A DNA stretch of 64,000 nt from Actinomycetospora sp. NBRC 106378 (GCF_030269685.1 NZ_BSTT01000002.1:310001-374000); one strand, 5' to 3'. Shown: positions 17,982 through 26,814, counted from the first letter of the stretch. Notes: a model not told the origin generated them from the letters alone. Made by a program: numbers and translations.

Positions 17982-18034
17982 GTCGAAGGACCCTAGACCG
18001 CGCCGGGACCCGCGGCCTACAGTCCGGGGGCGAG

Positions 18035-18050
18035 CTTCGAGATATCGAAG
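18035..18050. promoter_or_regulatory. Candidate operator CTTCGA-N4-TCGAAG
   Basis: CTTCGAGATATCGAAG is a dyad with perfect 6-bp arms, located between the divergent racemase and transporter genes, 30 bp before the transporter start. A half-site GTCGAAGG lies near the racemase start. The IclR regulator at the end of the operon is the natural candidate to bind here. Binding is inference. Confidence 0.45.
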
Positions 18051-18080
18051 ACGACGACGGGATTCCGAAGGCGGCGGCCA

Positions 18081-19421
18081 ATGGCGGGCACCACAGCGGC
18101 ACGGGGCGAGCAGCGACGGGTCGCCGCCGCCTGCATCATCGGCAACGTCCTCGAGTACTTCGACTTCGCGCTCTACGGCTTCTTCGCCGTCGTCGTCGGG
18201 AAGCAGTTCTTCCCCGAGGCGAGCCCGAGCTCGCAGCTGCTGTCCTCGCTCGCCGTCTTCGGGGTCGCGTTCCTCATGCGCCCGCTCGGCGGACTGGTCT
18301 TCGGCATCATCGGCGACCGCGCCGGGCGCCGGCTCTCGCTGTCGATCAGCGTCGCCGTGATGGGAGTGGCCACCGCGCTGATCGGCGTGCTGCCCACGTA
18401 CGCGACGATCGGGGTCGCGGCGCCGGTGCTCCTCGTGCTGCTGCGCTGCGTCCAGGGTGTGTCGGTCGGCGGCGAGTGGGGCGCGAGCTCGGCCTACCTG
18501 ATCGAGACCGCCCCGCCGGGCCGGCGCGGCATCCGGGGCAGCTTCCCCTCGATGGCGGCGGCGTTCGGCCTGGTCGGTGGCAGCCTGCTCGCGCTCGTGC
18601 TCAGCCTGCTCCTGTCCACCGAGCAGCTCGGCAGCTGGGGCTGGCGCATCCCGTTCCTCGTCGCCGCGCCGCTCGGCCTGTTCGGCGTGTGGATCCGGCG
18701 CCGGCTCGAGGACACCCCGGTCTTCCAGGAGCTGGAGCGGCGCGCCGACCTGCCGCGGGCCCGGGTGCGCGACGCGTTCCGGCGCGACCAGGCCCGGGCG
18801 ATCCTCGTGACGTTCTGCTTCTCCTGGATCTGCGGCGTCGGCCTCTACTTCCTCGGCTCCTACGTCATCAACTTCCTGACGGCGACGGTGAAGGTCCCGC
18901 AGCTCACCGCGGTCCTGCTGACCGGTGCCGGCCTGCTCGTCTACGCGGCCCTGTGCCCGATCGCCGGCCGGCTCTCCGACCGCTTCGGTCGTCGCCGCAC
19001 CGTGCTGTTCGGCTGTCTCGGGCACACTGTCCTCGGGATCCCGATGTTCCTGCTCATGAGCACCGGTGACCCGGTCGCGATCATCGTCGCCCTGCTCGTG
19101 TTCGGCGTGATCCAGGCGCCGATCAACGCGAACACCTCGCTGATCCTCATCGAGCTGTTCCCGGCCGCGACCCGGCTGACCAGCGGCTCGGTCGGCTTCA
19201 ACCTCGGCGTCGGCGCCCCGTCGGGCTTCGGGCCACTCGTGGCCGCGGCCCTCGTCGTCGGGACCGGGCTGACCTGGGCGCCCGGCATCTTCCTGGCCGC
19301 CGTCGCCGCGATCTGCGGGCTGGTGCTCGTCGCGCTGCTGCCCGAGACGGCAGGACGGGACCTGATGGCCGAGCACGACGCGACGAAGACCGCCGCCGTC
19401 GTCGGGGAGTCCCGCGGATGA
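18081..19421 (+). CDS. MHS-family MFS transporter (carboxylate:H+ symporter)
   Basis: A 446-residue, 12-helix transporter of the metabolite:H+ symporter type (ShiA/ProP/KgtP relatives). The N-terminus has GNVLEYFDFALYGFFA, loop 2-3 has RPLGGLVFGIIGDRAGRR, and helix 4 has RCVQGVSVGGEWGAS, all hallmark motifs. Family substrates are carboxylates, betaines and aromatic acids. It is the first gene of the operon and overlaps the ligase gene by ATGA, so import is tied to activation. No strong ribosome site is visible before the ATG at 18081. Confidence 0.92.
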   Translation: MAGTTAARGEQRRVAAACIIGNVLEYFDFALYGFFAVVVGKQFFPEASPSSQLLSSLAVFGVAFLMRPLGGLVFGIIGDRAGRRLSLSISVAVMGVATALIGVLPTYATIGVAAPVLLVLLRCVQGVSVGGEWGASSAYLIETAPPGRRGIRGSFPSMAAAFGLVGGSLLALVLSLLLSTEQLGSWGWRIPFLVAAPLGLFGVWIRRRLEDTPVFQELERRADLPRARVRDAFRRDQARAILVTFCFSWICGVGLYFLGSYVINFLTATVKVPQLTAVLLTGAGLLVYAALCPIAGRLSDRFGRRRTVLFGCLGHTVLGIPMFLLMSTGDPVAIIVALLVFGVIQAPINANTSLILIELFPAATRLTSGSVGFNLGVGAPSGFGPLVAAALVVGTGLTWAPGIFLAAVAAICGLVLVALLPETAGRDLMAEHDATKTAAVVGESRG

Positions 19422-20947
19422 CCGCCGCCACGCTCCCGTCCCTGGTGGCCGAGCTCGCCGCCCGCACCCCGGATGCGCCGGCCCTGGTCGCGGGGGAGCG
19501 GCGGCTCAGCTTCGGTGAGCTCGACGAGGCGGCCCGCCGCGCGGCGACGGTGCTGGCGGACGCGGGGGAGAGCGTCGGCCTCCTGGCACCCAACCGGGCC
19601 GACTGGCTCGTCGTCGCCCTCGGGGCGATGCGCGCGGGCGCCCGGGTCGACGCGTTCAACACCTGGTCCAAGGCCTGGGACCTCGAGCACCTGCTCGCCG
19701 CCTCCGCGTGCCGCGTGCTCGTGACGGTCGAGCGCGCCCGCTCCACCGACACCCTCGGCGAACTGCGCCGCCTGGTGCCGGAGGTGCTCGACGGCGGTCG
19801 CTCGGAGCGGTTCCCGGCGCTCGAGCGCGTCATCGTGCTCGGCGAGCAGTGGGACGGCCTGCTGGCGACCGCCGGGCCGACCGACGCCGATCACAGCACG
19901 CCCGACGACGTCGCCTTCGTCCTCTACACGTCCGGCTCCACCAGCCGCCCGAAGGCCGTACCGCTGTGTCAGGGCGACATGCTGGCCAACGGCGCCTCGA
20001 TCGGCGACCGCATGGGGCTCTCGGCCGCGGACCGGGTGTGGCTGGGCTCCCCGCTGTTCTGGAGCTTCGGGTCGGCGAACGCCCTGCCCGCCACGTGGAC
20101 GCACGGGGCGTGCCTCGTGGTGCAGGAGCACTTCGCCCCCGCGGAGGCGGCCGACCTGCTCGCCGCCGAGCGCTGCACCGCGGCCTACCTGCTGCCGACC
20201 ATGGTCGACGCCCTGATCCCGCAGGCCGGGCGCGTGCGCGCGGTGACGAGCCTGCGCACGGGGCTGACGATCGGACGGCCCGAGGAGGTCGAGCGCGCGG
20301 TCCGCGAGCTCGACGTCCCGGAGCTGTGCAACGTCTACGGCTCCACCGAGGTCTACGGCAACTGCTGCGTCACCCCGCACGACGCACCGCTGGAGCTGCG
20401 CCTGGTCAGCCAGGGCCCGCCGCTCGACGGGGTCGAGGTGCGGGCCGTCGATCCCGACGGCCGGGTGCTCCCGACCGGTGAGGCCGGCGAGCTGCAGGTC
20501 CGCGGGCACGTGATGCCCGGCTACCTCGGCGCCCCCGAGGCGACGGCGGCGGTGATGACGGCCGACGGCTGGTTCCGCACCGGGGACCGCCTGCTCGTGC
20601 GCGACGACGGGTACGTCGAGTTCGGCGCCCGCCTCACCGACATGATCAAGACGTCGGGCATCAACGTCGCCCCGGCCGAGGTGGAGAGCTACCTCGCGGG
20701 CCACCCGGCGGTCGCCGAGGTCGCGGTCGTCGGCGCCCCGCACCCGAGCCGGGGAGAGGTCGTGATCGCGTTCGTCACCGTGACCGAGGGGGTCGACGGG
20801 GAGACGCTGCAGGCGTGGTGCCGGGAGGGCATCGCCGGTTACAAGGTGCCGTTCCGGGTCGTGGTGCTGCCCGAGCTGCCGCGCACCGTGACCGGGAAGC
20901 TCACCCGGTCGACGCTCGTCGAGCTCGCCGTCGAGGAGGCCCGATGA
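19418..20947 (+). CDS. Acyl-CoA ligase, ANL superfamily
   Basis: A 509-residue adenylate-forming enzyme. P-loop motif YTSGSTSRPKAVPL is near residues 170-183, A5 NVYGSTEVYG near 306, the hinge region YVEFGARLTDMIKTSGINV near 405, and the catalytic Lys in PRTVTGKLTR near the C-terminus. It makes an acyl-AMP and then an acyl-CoA thioester. The substrate is not predictable from motifs; context suggests the imported carboxylate. It starts by ATGA overlap with the transporter and ends by ATGA overlap with the cyclase gene. Confidence 0.9.
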   Translation: MTAATLPSLVAELAARTPDAPALVAGERRLSFGELDEAARRAATVLADAGESVGLLAPNRADWLVVALGAMRAGARVDAFNTWSKAWDLEHLLAASACRVLVTVERARSTDTLGELRRLVPEVLDGGRSERFPALERVIVLGEQWDGLLATAGPTDADHSTPDDVAFVLYTSGSTSRPKAVPLCQGDMLANGASIGDRMGLSAADRVWLGSPLFWSFGSANALPATWTHGACLVVQEHFAPAEAADLLAAERCTAAYLLPTMVDALIPQAGRVRAVTSLRTGLTIGRPEEVERAVRELDVPELCNVYGSTEVYGNCCVTPHDAPLELRLVSQGPPLDGVEVRAVDPDGRVLPTGEAGELQVRGHVMPGYLGAPEATAAVMTADGWFRTGDRLLVRDDGYVEFGARLTDMIKTSGINVAPAEVESYLAGHPAVAEVAVVGAPHPSRGEVVIAFVTVTEGVDGETLQAWCREGIAGYKVPFRVVVLPELPRTVTGKLTRSTLVELAVEEAR

Positions 20948-21786
20948 CCAACTGGGGACGCTGGGGTGCCGACGACCAGGCGGGCGCCCTGAACCTCGTC
21001 GACGCGCGGGCGACGCTGGCCGCCGCCGGCCTGGTGACCGAGGGCCGCACCATCTCGTTGGCCCAGCCCGTCGGACCCGGCGCCGGGGTGCCGCCGCACC
21101 GGCGCTCGCCGCAGCGGTTCATGGACCGCGACGCCGGCGACTACGCGGCCGGGGCGCGCTCGCCCGACGGCTTCCGGTTCGCCGAGGACACCGTCCAGTT
21201 CGGCACCCACTCCGGGACCCACCTCGACGCCCTGGCCCACACGTGGAGCGGCGACGAGCTCTACAACGGCCACCCCGCGGCCTCGACGCGCTCGACGAAG
21301 GGCGCGAGCCGCTGCGGCGCCGAGCACCTGCGTCCGGTCGCGGCCCGCGGCGTCCTCGTCGACCTCGGGGTGCTGCCCGCCCGGCACGCCGTGGGCCGCG
21401 CGGAGCTCGAGGCGGCCTACCCGGGCGGCGTGCCGCAGCCGGGCGACGTGGTGCTGATCCGCACCGGGTGGTGGGAGTCGCGCGGCGGACGGGCCGACTA
21501 CTTCGACGACGAGCCCGGCCCCGACGACGAGGCGGCGCGCTGGCTCGCCGCGCACGACGTCGCGACGGTCGGCGCCGACAACTACGCCGTCGAGGTGCAG
21601 CCGTCGGCCGCGGGCACGTTCCCGGTGCACCTGGAGCTGATGCACCGCCACGGGGTGCCGCTGCTGGAGAACCTCGACCTGTCCGTGCTCGCCACCACCG
21701 GCCGCACCACGTTCCTCGTCGTGGTCGCGCCGATCCCGCTCGCCGGCTCGACGGCGGGCCCGGTCGCCCCGGTGGCGATCCTGTGA
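20944..21786 (+). CDS. Cyclase-family (kynurenine formamidase-like) metal hydrolase
   Basis: A 280-residue protein. HSGTHLDALAH near residues 89-99 is the metal-binding signature of the cyclase/KynB family (Pfam Cyclase), and DNYAVEVQPS near 216 and HLELMHRHGVPLLENL near 230 are typical of its longer members. The family hydrolyses or forms cyclic amides, lactones and isatin-like rings. It overlaps the ligase by ATGA and the CoA-transferase by GTGA. A ring-opening or hydrolytic step in the operon's pathway is inferred. Confidence 0.88.
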   Translation: MTNWGRWGADDQAGALNLVDARATLAAAGLVTEGRTISLAQPVGPGAGVPPHRRSPQRFMDRDAGDYAAGARSPDGFRFAEDTVQFGTHSGTHLDALAHTWSGDELYNGHPAASTRSTKGASRCGAEHLRPVAARGVLVDLGVLPARHAVGRAELEAAYPGGVPQPGDVVLIRTGWWESRGGRADYFDDEPGPDDEAARWLAAHDVATVGADNYAVEVQPSAAGTFPVHLELMHRHGVPLLENLDLSVLATTGRTTFLVVVAPIPLAGSTAGPVAPVAIL

Positions 21787-22928
21787 GGCTCTCGTCCGGT
21801 CTCCAGGCGGGTGACCTCGTCGTCGCCGGGCAGGGCGTGGGGGAGCCGACCCCGCTGCTGCGGGCCCTGCTCGACGACCCGGCACCGGTGGATCTGTTCG
21901 TCGGGCTGTCCCACTCCGACGTGCTGCGCGGACCGGTCCCGGCCCCGGTGCGGCTCGTGTCGTTCGGGGCACTCGGACCGCTGCGCGACCACGACGTCGA
22001 GGTCCTGCCGGTGCACTTCCTCGACCTCCCGCGCCAGCTGCGCCACCGCCCGCGGAACCGGCTCGTCCTGCTCGTGCAGGTCTCGCCCCCCGACGCCGAC
22101 GGGCGGCACCGCTTCTCGGCCGCCGTCGACCACACCGCGGAGCTCGTCGACGACGCCGACGTGATCGTCGCCGAGGTCAACGACGCCCTCCCCACCACGA
22201 TCGGCCCGACCCTGGACCCCGCGCGGATCGACGAGGCGGTCGCGACGTCGCGGCCCCTGCCGACCGTGCCGCGCGCCGAGCCGACCGACGTCGCCCGGGC
22301 GATCGCCGCGCACGCGGCGGCGCTGGTCGGCGACGGCGCCGCGCTGCAGCTCGGGCTCGGCGCCGTCCCGCAGCTGATGGGGGAGGCGCTCGCCGACCGG
22401 ACGGGGCTGCGGGTGCGCTCCACGCTCGTCGGCGACTGGCTGCTCGCCCTCGACCCGGCGGAGACGGTGCTCAGCGAGGCCGCCGGCTCCCCGGAGCTCT
22501 ACGCCCACGTCGCCGCGCACGCCCGCATGGTCGGCGTGCCCGAGGTCAACACCCCGGTCGACGGCCTGGTCGCCGTGAACTCCGCCCTCGAGGTCGACCT
22601 GAGCGGCGCGGTCAACGCCGAGGCCACCGCGCGCGGGTACGTCGGCGGGATCGGCGGCCAGGCCGACTTCCTGCGCGCCGCACAACGCAGCCCCGGCGGG
22701 CTCGCCGTCGTCATCCTCCCCGCGACCGCCGAGCGTGGCCGCCGCTCCCGCATCGTCCCGACCCTGCACGCGGGCACCGTGACCACCCCGCGCTCGTGCG
22801 TCGACGTCGTCGTCACCGAGCACGGCGTCGCCGACCTGCGCGGGCGCGGGCTGCGCGAGCGGGCCCGGGCGCTCGCCGCGATCGCCGCGCCCCACCACCG
22901 CGACACCCTCGGACAGGAGGCCGCGTGA
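21783..22928 (+). CDS. Acetyl-CoA hydrolase/CoA-transferase family I protein
   Basis: A 381-residue protein starting at GTG 21783 within a GTGA overlap. AALQLGLGAVPQLMGEAL is the N-domain motif, VAVNSALEVDLSGAVNAE resembles the catalytic-Glu region of 4-hydroxybutyrate CoA-transferases, and GGIGGQADFLRAAQRSPGG plus VVTEHGVADLRGR are C-domain hallmarks. It is slightly short for the family (about 430), mainly through a trimmed N-terminus. It likely moves CoA between the pathway acid and acetyl-CoA or succinyl-CoA, or hydrolyses a thioester. Confidence 0.88.
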   Translation: MRLSSGLQAGDLVVAGQGVGEPTPLLRALLDDPAPVDLFVGLSHSDVLRGPVPAPVRLVSFGALGPLRDHDVEVLPVHFLDLPRQLRHRPRNRLVLLVQVSPPDADGRHRFSAAVDHTAELVDDADVIVAEVNDALPTTIGPTLDPARIDEAVATSRPLPTVPRAEPTDVARAIAAHAAALVGDGAALQLGLGAVPQLMGEALADRTGLRVRSTLVGDWLLALDPAETVLSEAAGSPELYAHVAAHARMVGVPEVNTPVDGLVAVNSALEVDLSGAVNAEATARGYVGGIGGQADFLRAAQRSPGGLAVVILPATAERGRRSRIVPTLHAGTVTTPRSCVDVVVTEHGVADLRGRGLRERARALAAIAAPHHRDTLGQEAA

Positions 22929-23887
22929 CCCCGCTCGCCGCGCTCGAGGCGTTCCTGCACGCCCCGGGCCGGGTGGTCGACGTCCGGCGCACCGGCGTCG
23001 GGCGCTCCCGCCAGAACTGGCTGTTCGACCTCCGGCACGACGACGGGTCGCGCGAGCCGCTGATCCTGCGCTCCGATCCCGACGGCGGGTTGGTCGAGAC
23101 CGACCGTGCGCTCGAGTTCGCGCTGCTGGGCGCGCTCGTCGACGCCGACCTGCCGACCCCGCCCCCGCACTCCCTCGACGCCGACGGGACGGCGTTCGGC
23201 AGCCCGTCGCTGATGATGGGCCGGCTGCCCGGGACCTGCGACTACCGGGTGCTCACCGGGGACCGGCCCGAGGCGGAGCGGGTGGCGATCGCGGTGGCCC
23301 TGTGCGAGCTGCTCGCCCGTGTGCACGCCACGGACTGGAAGGCCCTCGGCCTCGGCGAGCTGTTCACCGACCCCGGCGAGCAGGCGGCGCGCCACGAGCT
23401 GGACCGGTGGGAGGGCATCCTGCGCCGCGACCGGCTCGCCGCCCACCCGGAGCTCGAGCTCGCCCTCGTCGCCCTGCGCGAGCGCGCCCCGCGCTCCCGG
23501 CGCACCGTGCTCGTGCACGCCGACTTCAAGCCCGGCAACGTGCTGCTCCGTGGCGTCGAGATCACCGCCCTGCTCGACTGGGAGCTCGCGCACCTCGGGG
23601 ATCCGCTCGAGGATCTCGGGTGGGTCACGCAACCGCTGCGCGCCGGCGAGCACGCCATCCCCGGGCGCTGGGAGGCCGCCGACCTGATCGGCCACTACGA
23701 GGAGGTCACCGGCGAGCCGGTCGACCGCGAGGCGCTGCGCTGGTGGGTCACGTTCTCGACGTTCAAGACCGCCGTGATGCAGGTCAGCGGGCTGCGCGCG
23801 TTCCTCGAGGGCCGCAGCGACGAGCCCTACCGCCCGCACCGTCGCGTGCTCGGGTCCCTGCTCGACGACGTGAACCGGGGGTTCTGA
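22925..23887 (+). CDS. APH-like phosphotransferase of the acyl-CoA catabolism type
   Basis: A 320-residue protein starting at GTG 22925 (GTGA overlap). The kinase catalytic loop VHADFKPGNVLL is near residue 198 and the metal-binding LLDWELAHLGDPLEDLGW near 217-234. These belong to the aminoglycoside-phosphotransferase-like subfamily found next to acyl-CoA dehydrogenases and related to the kinase domain of human ACAD10/11, which phosphorylates 4-hydroxyacyl-CoAs. A resistance role is unlikely. A role in a hydroxyacyl intermediate is inference from family and context. Confidence 0.85.
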   Translation: MTPLAALEAFLHAPGRVVDVRRTGVGRSRQNWLFDLRHDDGSREPLILRSDPDGGLVETDRALEFALLGALVDADLPTPPPHSLDADGTAFGSPSLMMGRLPGTCDYRVLTGDRPEAERVAIAVALCELLARVHATDWKALGLGELFTDPGEQAARHELDRWEGILRRDRLAAHPELELALVALRERAPRSRRTVLVHADFKPGNVLLRGVEITALLDWELAHLGDPLEDLGWVTQPLRAGEHAIPGRWEAADLIGHYEEVTGEPVDREALRWWVTFSTFKTAVMQVSGLRAFLEGRSDEPYRPHRRVLGSLLDDVNRGF

Positions 23888-24237
23888 TGCGCCCGACCAT
23901 CGACGACCAGCTCGGCGGCGCCGACCGGCTGCTGGACCTCGTCGCCGCCGACCCCGGTCTCGGCGACGGCTCGCGGGAGCTCCTCGTCAACGCCCGTCGG
24001 CTGCTGCGCACGGTGCGCCGCTCGTGGGACCGGGTCGTGCCGTTCGCGGTGGCCGACAACGCCCGGATGGCGGAGCTGTTGGGCGAGGCCGCCCCACCCG
24101 ACGTCGGGAAGGGGCCGCTGGAGCGGCAGGAGGAACTGCGCGCGGCGCTCGCCGCCGCGATCCCGGATCTCGACGACGGGGCCCGGGCCGAGATCGGCCG
24201 CTACCTGCGCGAGCGCGTGGAGGAGGACCCGGCATGA
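23887..24237 (+). CDS. DUF6285-like small partner of the phosphotransferase
   Basis: A 116-residue helical protein; its ATG shares one base with the previous stop (TGATG). The text LLVNARRLLRTVRRSW and NARMAELLG resembles the small DUF6285 proteins that regularly follow APH-like phosphotransferases in actinobacterial and proteobacterial catabolic operons. The family match is from memory and moderate. It has no visible catalytic motif and may be an accessory subunit. Confidence 0.65.
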   Translation: MRPTIDDQLGGADRLLDLVAADPGLGDGSRELLVNARRLLRTVRRSWDRVVPFAVADNARMAELLGEAAPPDVGKGPLERQEELRAALAAAIPDLDDGARAEIGRYLRERVEEDPA

Positions 24238-25361
24238 CCCAGGCAGGACCCGACGCGTGGTTCGACGAGCAGTTCCCGCTCTCGCCCGCCGACGACCACA
24301 TGATCCACCAGACCCCGGACCCGGTCCGGGTGGTGTGGACCGGCGACCCGCGGGCCTACGAGCGGTACTGGGTGATCTGCCACGACCCGGCCGGCGAGGT
24401 GCTCGTCGCGACCGGCGGCAGCTTCTACCCGAACCTCGACCGCGCCGAGGCGTACGCCGTCGTCAACCACGGCGGGCGGCACACCGCGGTCCGCAGCTTC
24501 CGGCGGATCGGGGCGGACCGCACCGACCTGCGGGTGGGCCCGATCGCCCCGCGCATCGTGCGCGGGCTGCGGGAGTGGCGCTTCGTGCTGGAGCCCAACG
24601 CGTGGGGGATCAGCTGGGACCTCCGCTTCGTCGACACCACCCGGCAGGTGTTCCGGGAGCCGCTCTCGAACTCCGCGCACGGCACCCCGCCGGGGCGACG
24701 GGGCGACGTGACGGCGGGCTTCGAGGGGTTCGGCGCCGTGACCGGCTGGGTGGAGGTCGACGGCCGGCGCCTCGAGATGCCCGAGGGGTCGGTCGGGACG
24801 CGCGACCGGCACTGGGGGACCGGGCGCGGGGTCGGCGGGCCCACGATGTCGCTGGGCGGGCGCCTGCACGTGGGCACCAACGGCAACGCCTTCGTCTCCT
24901 TCGGCGACTGGACGCTGTGGGGCGACCGCGTCTTCTACCCCTTCGGCTCGTCGACCCCGGGCGCGACGAAGGTGCTCAAGCCGTCGCGGCGACTGCGCTT
25001 CGAGCCGGACACCCAGGTGTTCGCCGAGGGGATCGTCGACTACCGCTTCGCCGACGGCTCCACCCGGCAGCTGCACTACGAACGGATCGGGCAGCAGACC
25101 GCGTACCTGCGGTGCGGGATGTACGGCGGCACCCCCGACGGGGACATCCACCAGGGCTCCTACGACGGGCCGGACCACACCGAGGGCGAGACCTACGACG
25201 TGAACGACCCGGCGACCCGGGTGTTCGTCCGCGGGCTCGACGAGCACCTGTGCCGGGTGACCACCGACGACGGACGGTCCGCGATCGGCGTCTACCAGGC
25301 GATCGACCCGGCGGCGTTCGAGCAGTGCACGGCCGGGCGGCCCGGCTGGGCCTTCCTGTGA
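24234..25361 (+). CDS. CrtC/lipocalin-like protein of unknown function
   Basis: A 375-residue protein with an ATGA overlap to the previous gene. It is Trp/Gly/Tyr-rich and beta-strand-rich, with GTRDRHWGTGRG, WTLWGDRVFYPFG and WRFVLEPNAWGISWDLRF. This resembles hydroxyneurosporene synthase (CrtC)/tocopherol cyclase-like double-lipocalin proteins often found in CoA-dependent catabolic operons (DUF7064/7065-like). It probably binds a hydrophobic substrate. Its chemistry, if any, is unknown. It is the last structural gene before the regulator. Confidence 0.7.
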   Translation: MTQAGPDAWFDEQFPLSPADDHMIHQTPDPVRVVWTGDPRAYERYWVICHDPAGEVLVATGGSFYPNLDRAEAYAVVNHGGRHTAVRSFRRIGADRTDLRVGPIAPRIVRGLREWRFVLEPNAWGISWDLRFVDTTRQVFREPLSNSAHGTPPGRRGDVTAGFEGFGAVTGWVEVDGRRLEMPEGSVGTRDRHWGTGRGVGGPTMSLGGRLHVGTNGNAFVSFGDWTLWGDRVFYPFGSSTPGATKVLKPSRRLRFEPDTQVFAEGIVDYRFADGSTRQLHYERIGQQTAYLRCGMYGGTPDGDIHQGSYDGPDHTEGETYDVNDPATRVFVRGLDEHLCRVTTDDGRSAIGVYQAIDPAAFEQCTAGRPGWAFL

Positions 25362-25373
25362 TGATGTCGCACC

Positions 25374-26147
25374 GTGGCGGGTGTTGAGCAGAACCGGGAT
25401 CGCTACGCGCGGACGTTCGACGTCCTCGAGCTGCTCGCCGGCCACCCCGAGGGCCTGACCGTCACGGAGATCGCGACGCGCCTCGAGCTCCCGGTGTCGT
25501 CGAGCCACAACCTCCTGGGGCGGATGGCGGCCAGCGAGGTCGTCTCGGTCTCCGACGGGCCGCGCTACTCGCTCGGCCCACGGGCGGTGCGGCTCGGCAT
25601 CCGCATCGCCGACGGCCTCGAGGTGCGCGCCCTCGCCCGGCGGCACCTGCAGGACCTCGCCCGGACGACGGGTGAGGACGTCTACCTCGCGATGCGCCTG
25701 GGGCGCCGGATCACCTACGTCGAGCGGGTCGCCGGGTCGCGGCCGGTCACCGTCGAGATCCGGTTGGGCCAGGACCTCTACCTGCACGCGACGGCGGTCG
25801 GGAAGCTCTTCGCCGCAGCCGACGACGGGTTGCGCCGCCGGCTCTGGTCCCGGGAACGCCCGCGGCTCACCGAGCACACCCTGGTCGGCACGGAGGAGCT
25901 CACCGCGGAGCTCGACGCCATCCGCGAGGCCGGGGTGGCCGTCAGCCGCGAGGAGGCGATCATCGGCGTCGTCGGCATCGCGGTCGGGGTGCACGACGCG
26001 CACGGCGAGCTCGTCGCCGCCGTGCACGTGTCCGCCCTGCGACCCGCGCTGCCGCCGGACGCCGAGACGTCGCTGACCACCGCCGCGCGCGGCTGCGCCG
26101 TGGCGATCGAGCGGGACCTCGGCCGGAGCCATCCCGTCACCCGATAG
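25374..26147 (+). CDS. IclR-family regulator
   Basis: A 257-residue regulator starting at GTG 25374, 12 bp after the operon. The N-terminal winged helix has LTVTEIATRLELPVSSSHNLLGRM; the effector domain has YVERVAGSRPV, LYLHATAVGKLF and the end motif VAISREE-like VAVSREEAIIGVVGIAVGV. IclR proteins bind an aromatic or carboxylic effector and control adjacent catabolic genes. It probably regulates the 18081 operon and the divergent racemase, perhaps via the dyad at 18035. Confidence 0.92.
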   Translation: MAGVEQNRDRYARTFDVLELLAGHPEGLTVTEIATRLELPVSSSHNLLGRMAASEVVSVSDGPRYSLGPRAVRLGIRIADGLEVRALARRHLQDLARTTGEDVYLAMRLGRRITYVERVAGSRPVTVEIRLGQDLYLHATAVGKLFAAADDGLRRRLWSRERPRLTEHTLVGTEELTAELDAIREAGVAVSREEAIIGVVGIAVGVHDAHGELVAAVHVSALRPALPPDAETSLTTAARGCAVAIERDLGRSHPVTR

Positions 26148-26223
26148 CACTACTGTTCGTAACACCGGAGCAACGGGCTCCGACATCCGCGGCATCAGGC
26201 GTCGGAGTCGGGGAGCGGGCAGC

Positions 26224-26712
26224 GTGGGCACGGTGGAGAAGGTCTGGTCGGGGATCGGCGCGGCGGTGTTCGGTCTCGTCGCCGTCAGCGCGTTGACCCC
26301 CACGTCGAGCGCCACCGCCGCCCTCGCCGCGGACGCCTCCACCGAGAGCCCCAGCCTGAGCACCGTCACCGTGACCGACGTGCTCGACGGCGACACCGTC
26401 ATGGCCGGTCCCCAGGTGATCCACGTGCTCGGCATCGACTCCTGCCCGGTGTCGACCCCCGGCGGGGCGGCGGCGAAGCAGATGGCCGAGTCGATGCTGG
26501 GCAGGCGGCAGATCACGCTGCGCACCGAGCCGGGCGTCGACCGGGACGCCTCCGGGCGCCTGCTGCGCCGCATCGACCTGGCCGACGGCGGCGACTACGG
26601 CTCGTTCATGGTGCCGTTCGCGCACACCGGGGCGGACGCCTCCAACGGGGTGAGCCGGCAGTACCTGGCGAGCCTGCGCGAGAACGACGGCAACGGCCGC
26701 TCCTGCGGCTGA
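26224..26712 (+). CDS. Secreted SNase-like protein with altered active site
   Basis: A 162-residue protein. It has a signal-like N-terminus (VWSGIGAAVFGLVAVSALTP ending near ALAADA) and a thermonuclease-like fold: VTVTDVLDGDTVMAGP, VLGIDSCPV, AAKQMAESMLGRRQITLR and DRDASGRLLRRI. The calcium-site DGDT is kept. Compared with staphylococcal nuclease, Arg35 aligns with His and Glu43 with Pro; only Arg87 (in SGRLL) is kept. The protein is therefore unlikely to be an ordinary nuclease. GTG at 26224 follows GGGGAGCGGGCAGC. Confidence 0.75.
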   Translation: MGTVEKVWSGIGAAVFGLVAVSALTPTSSATAALAADASTESPSLSTVTVTDVLDGDTVMAGPQVIHVLGIDSCPVSTPGGAAAKQMAESMLGRRQITLRTEPGVDRDASGRLLRRIDLADGGDYGSFMVPFAHTGADASNGVSRQYLASLRENDGNGRSCG

Positions 26713-26814
26713 GCCGGTTCCATCGGGATCGCCGAAGGTTGCATTCGGGAGACGTCGTCGGTGGTGCCGGTCCGGCGCTGGAAAGCGCCCGCATCGCGTG
26801 ACACGCTCGTATGC

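Noticed and set aside
22925-23887. Aminoglycoside resistance gene
   Set aside because: The kinase motifs fit the acyl-CoA-associated APH subfamily, and the gene is embedded in a catabolic operon.
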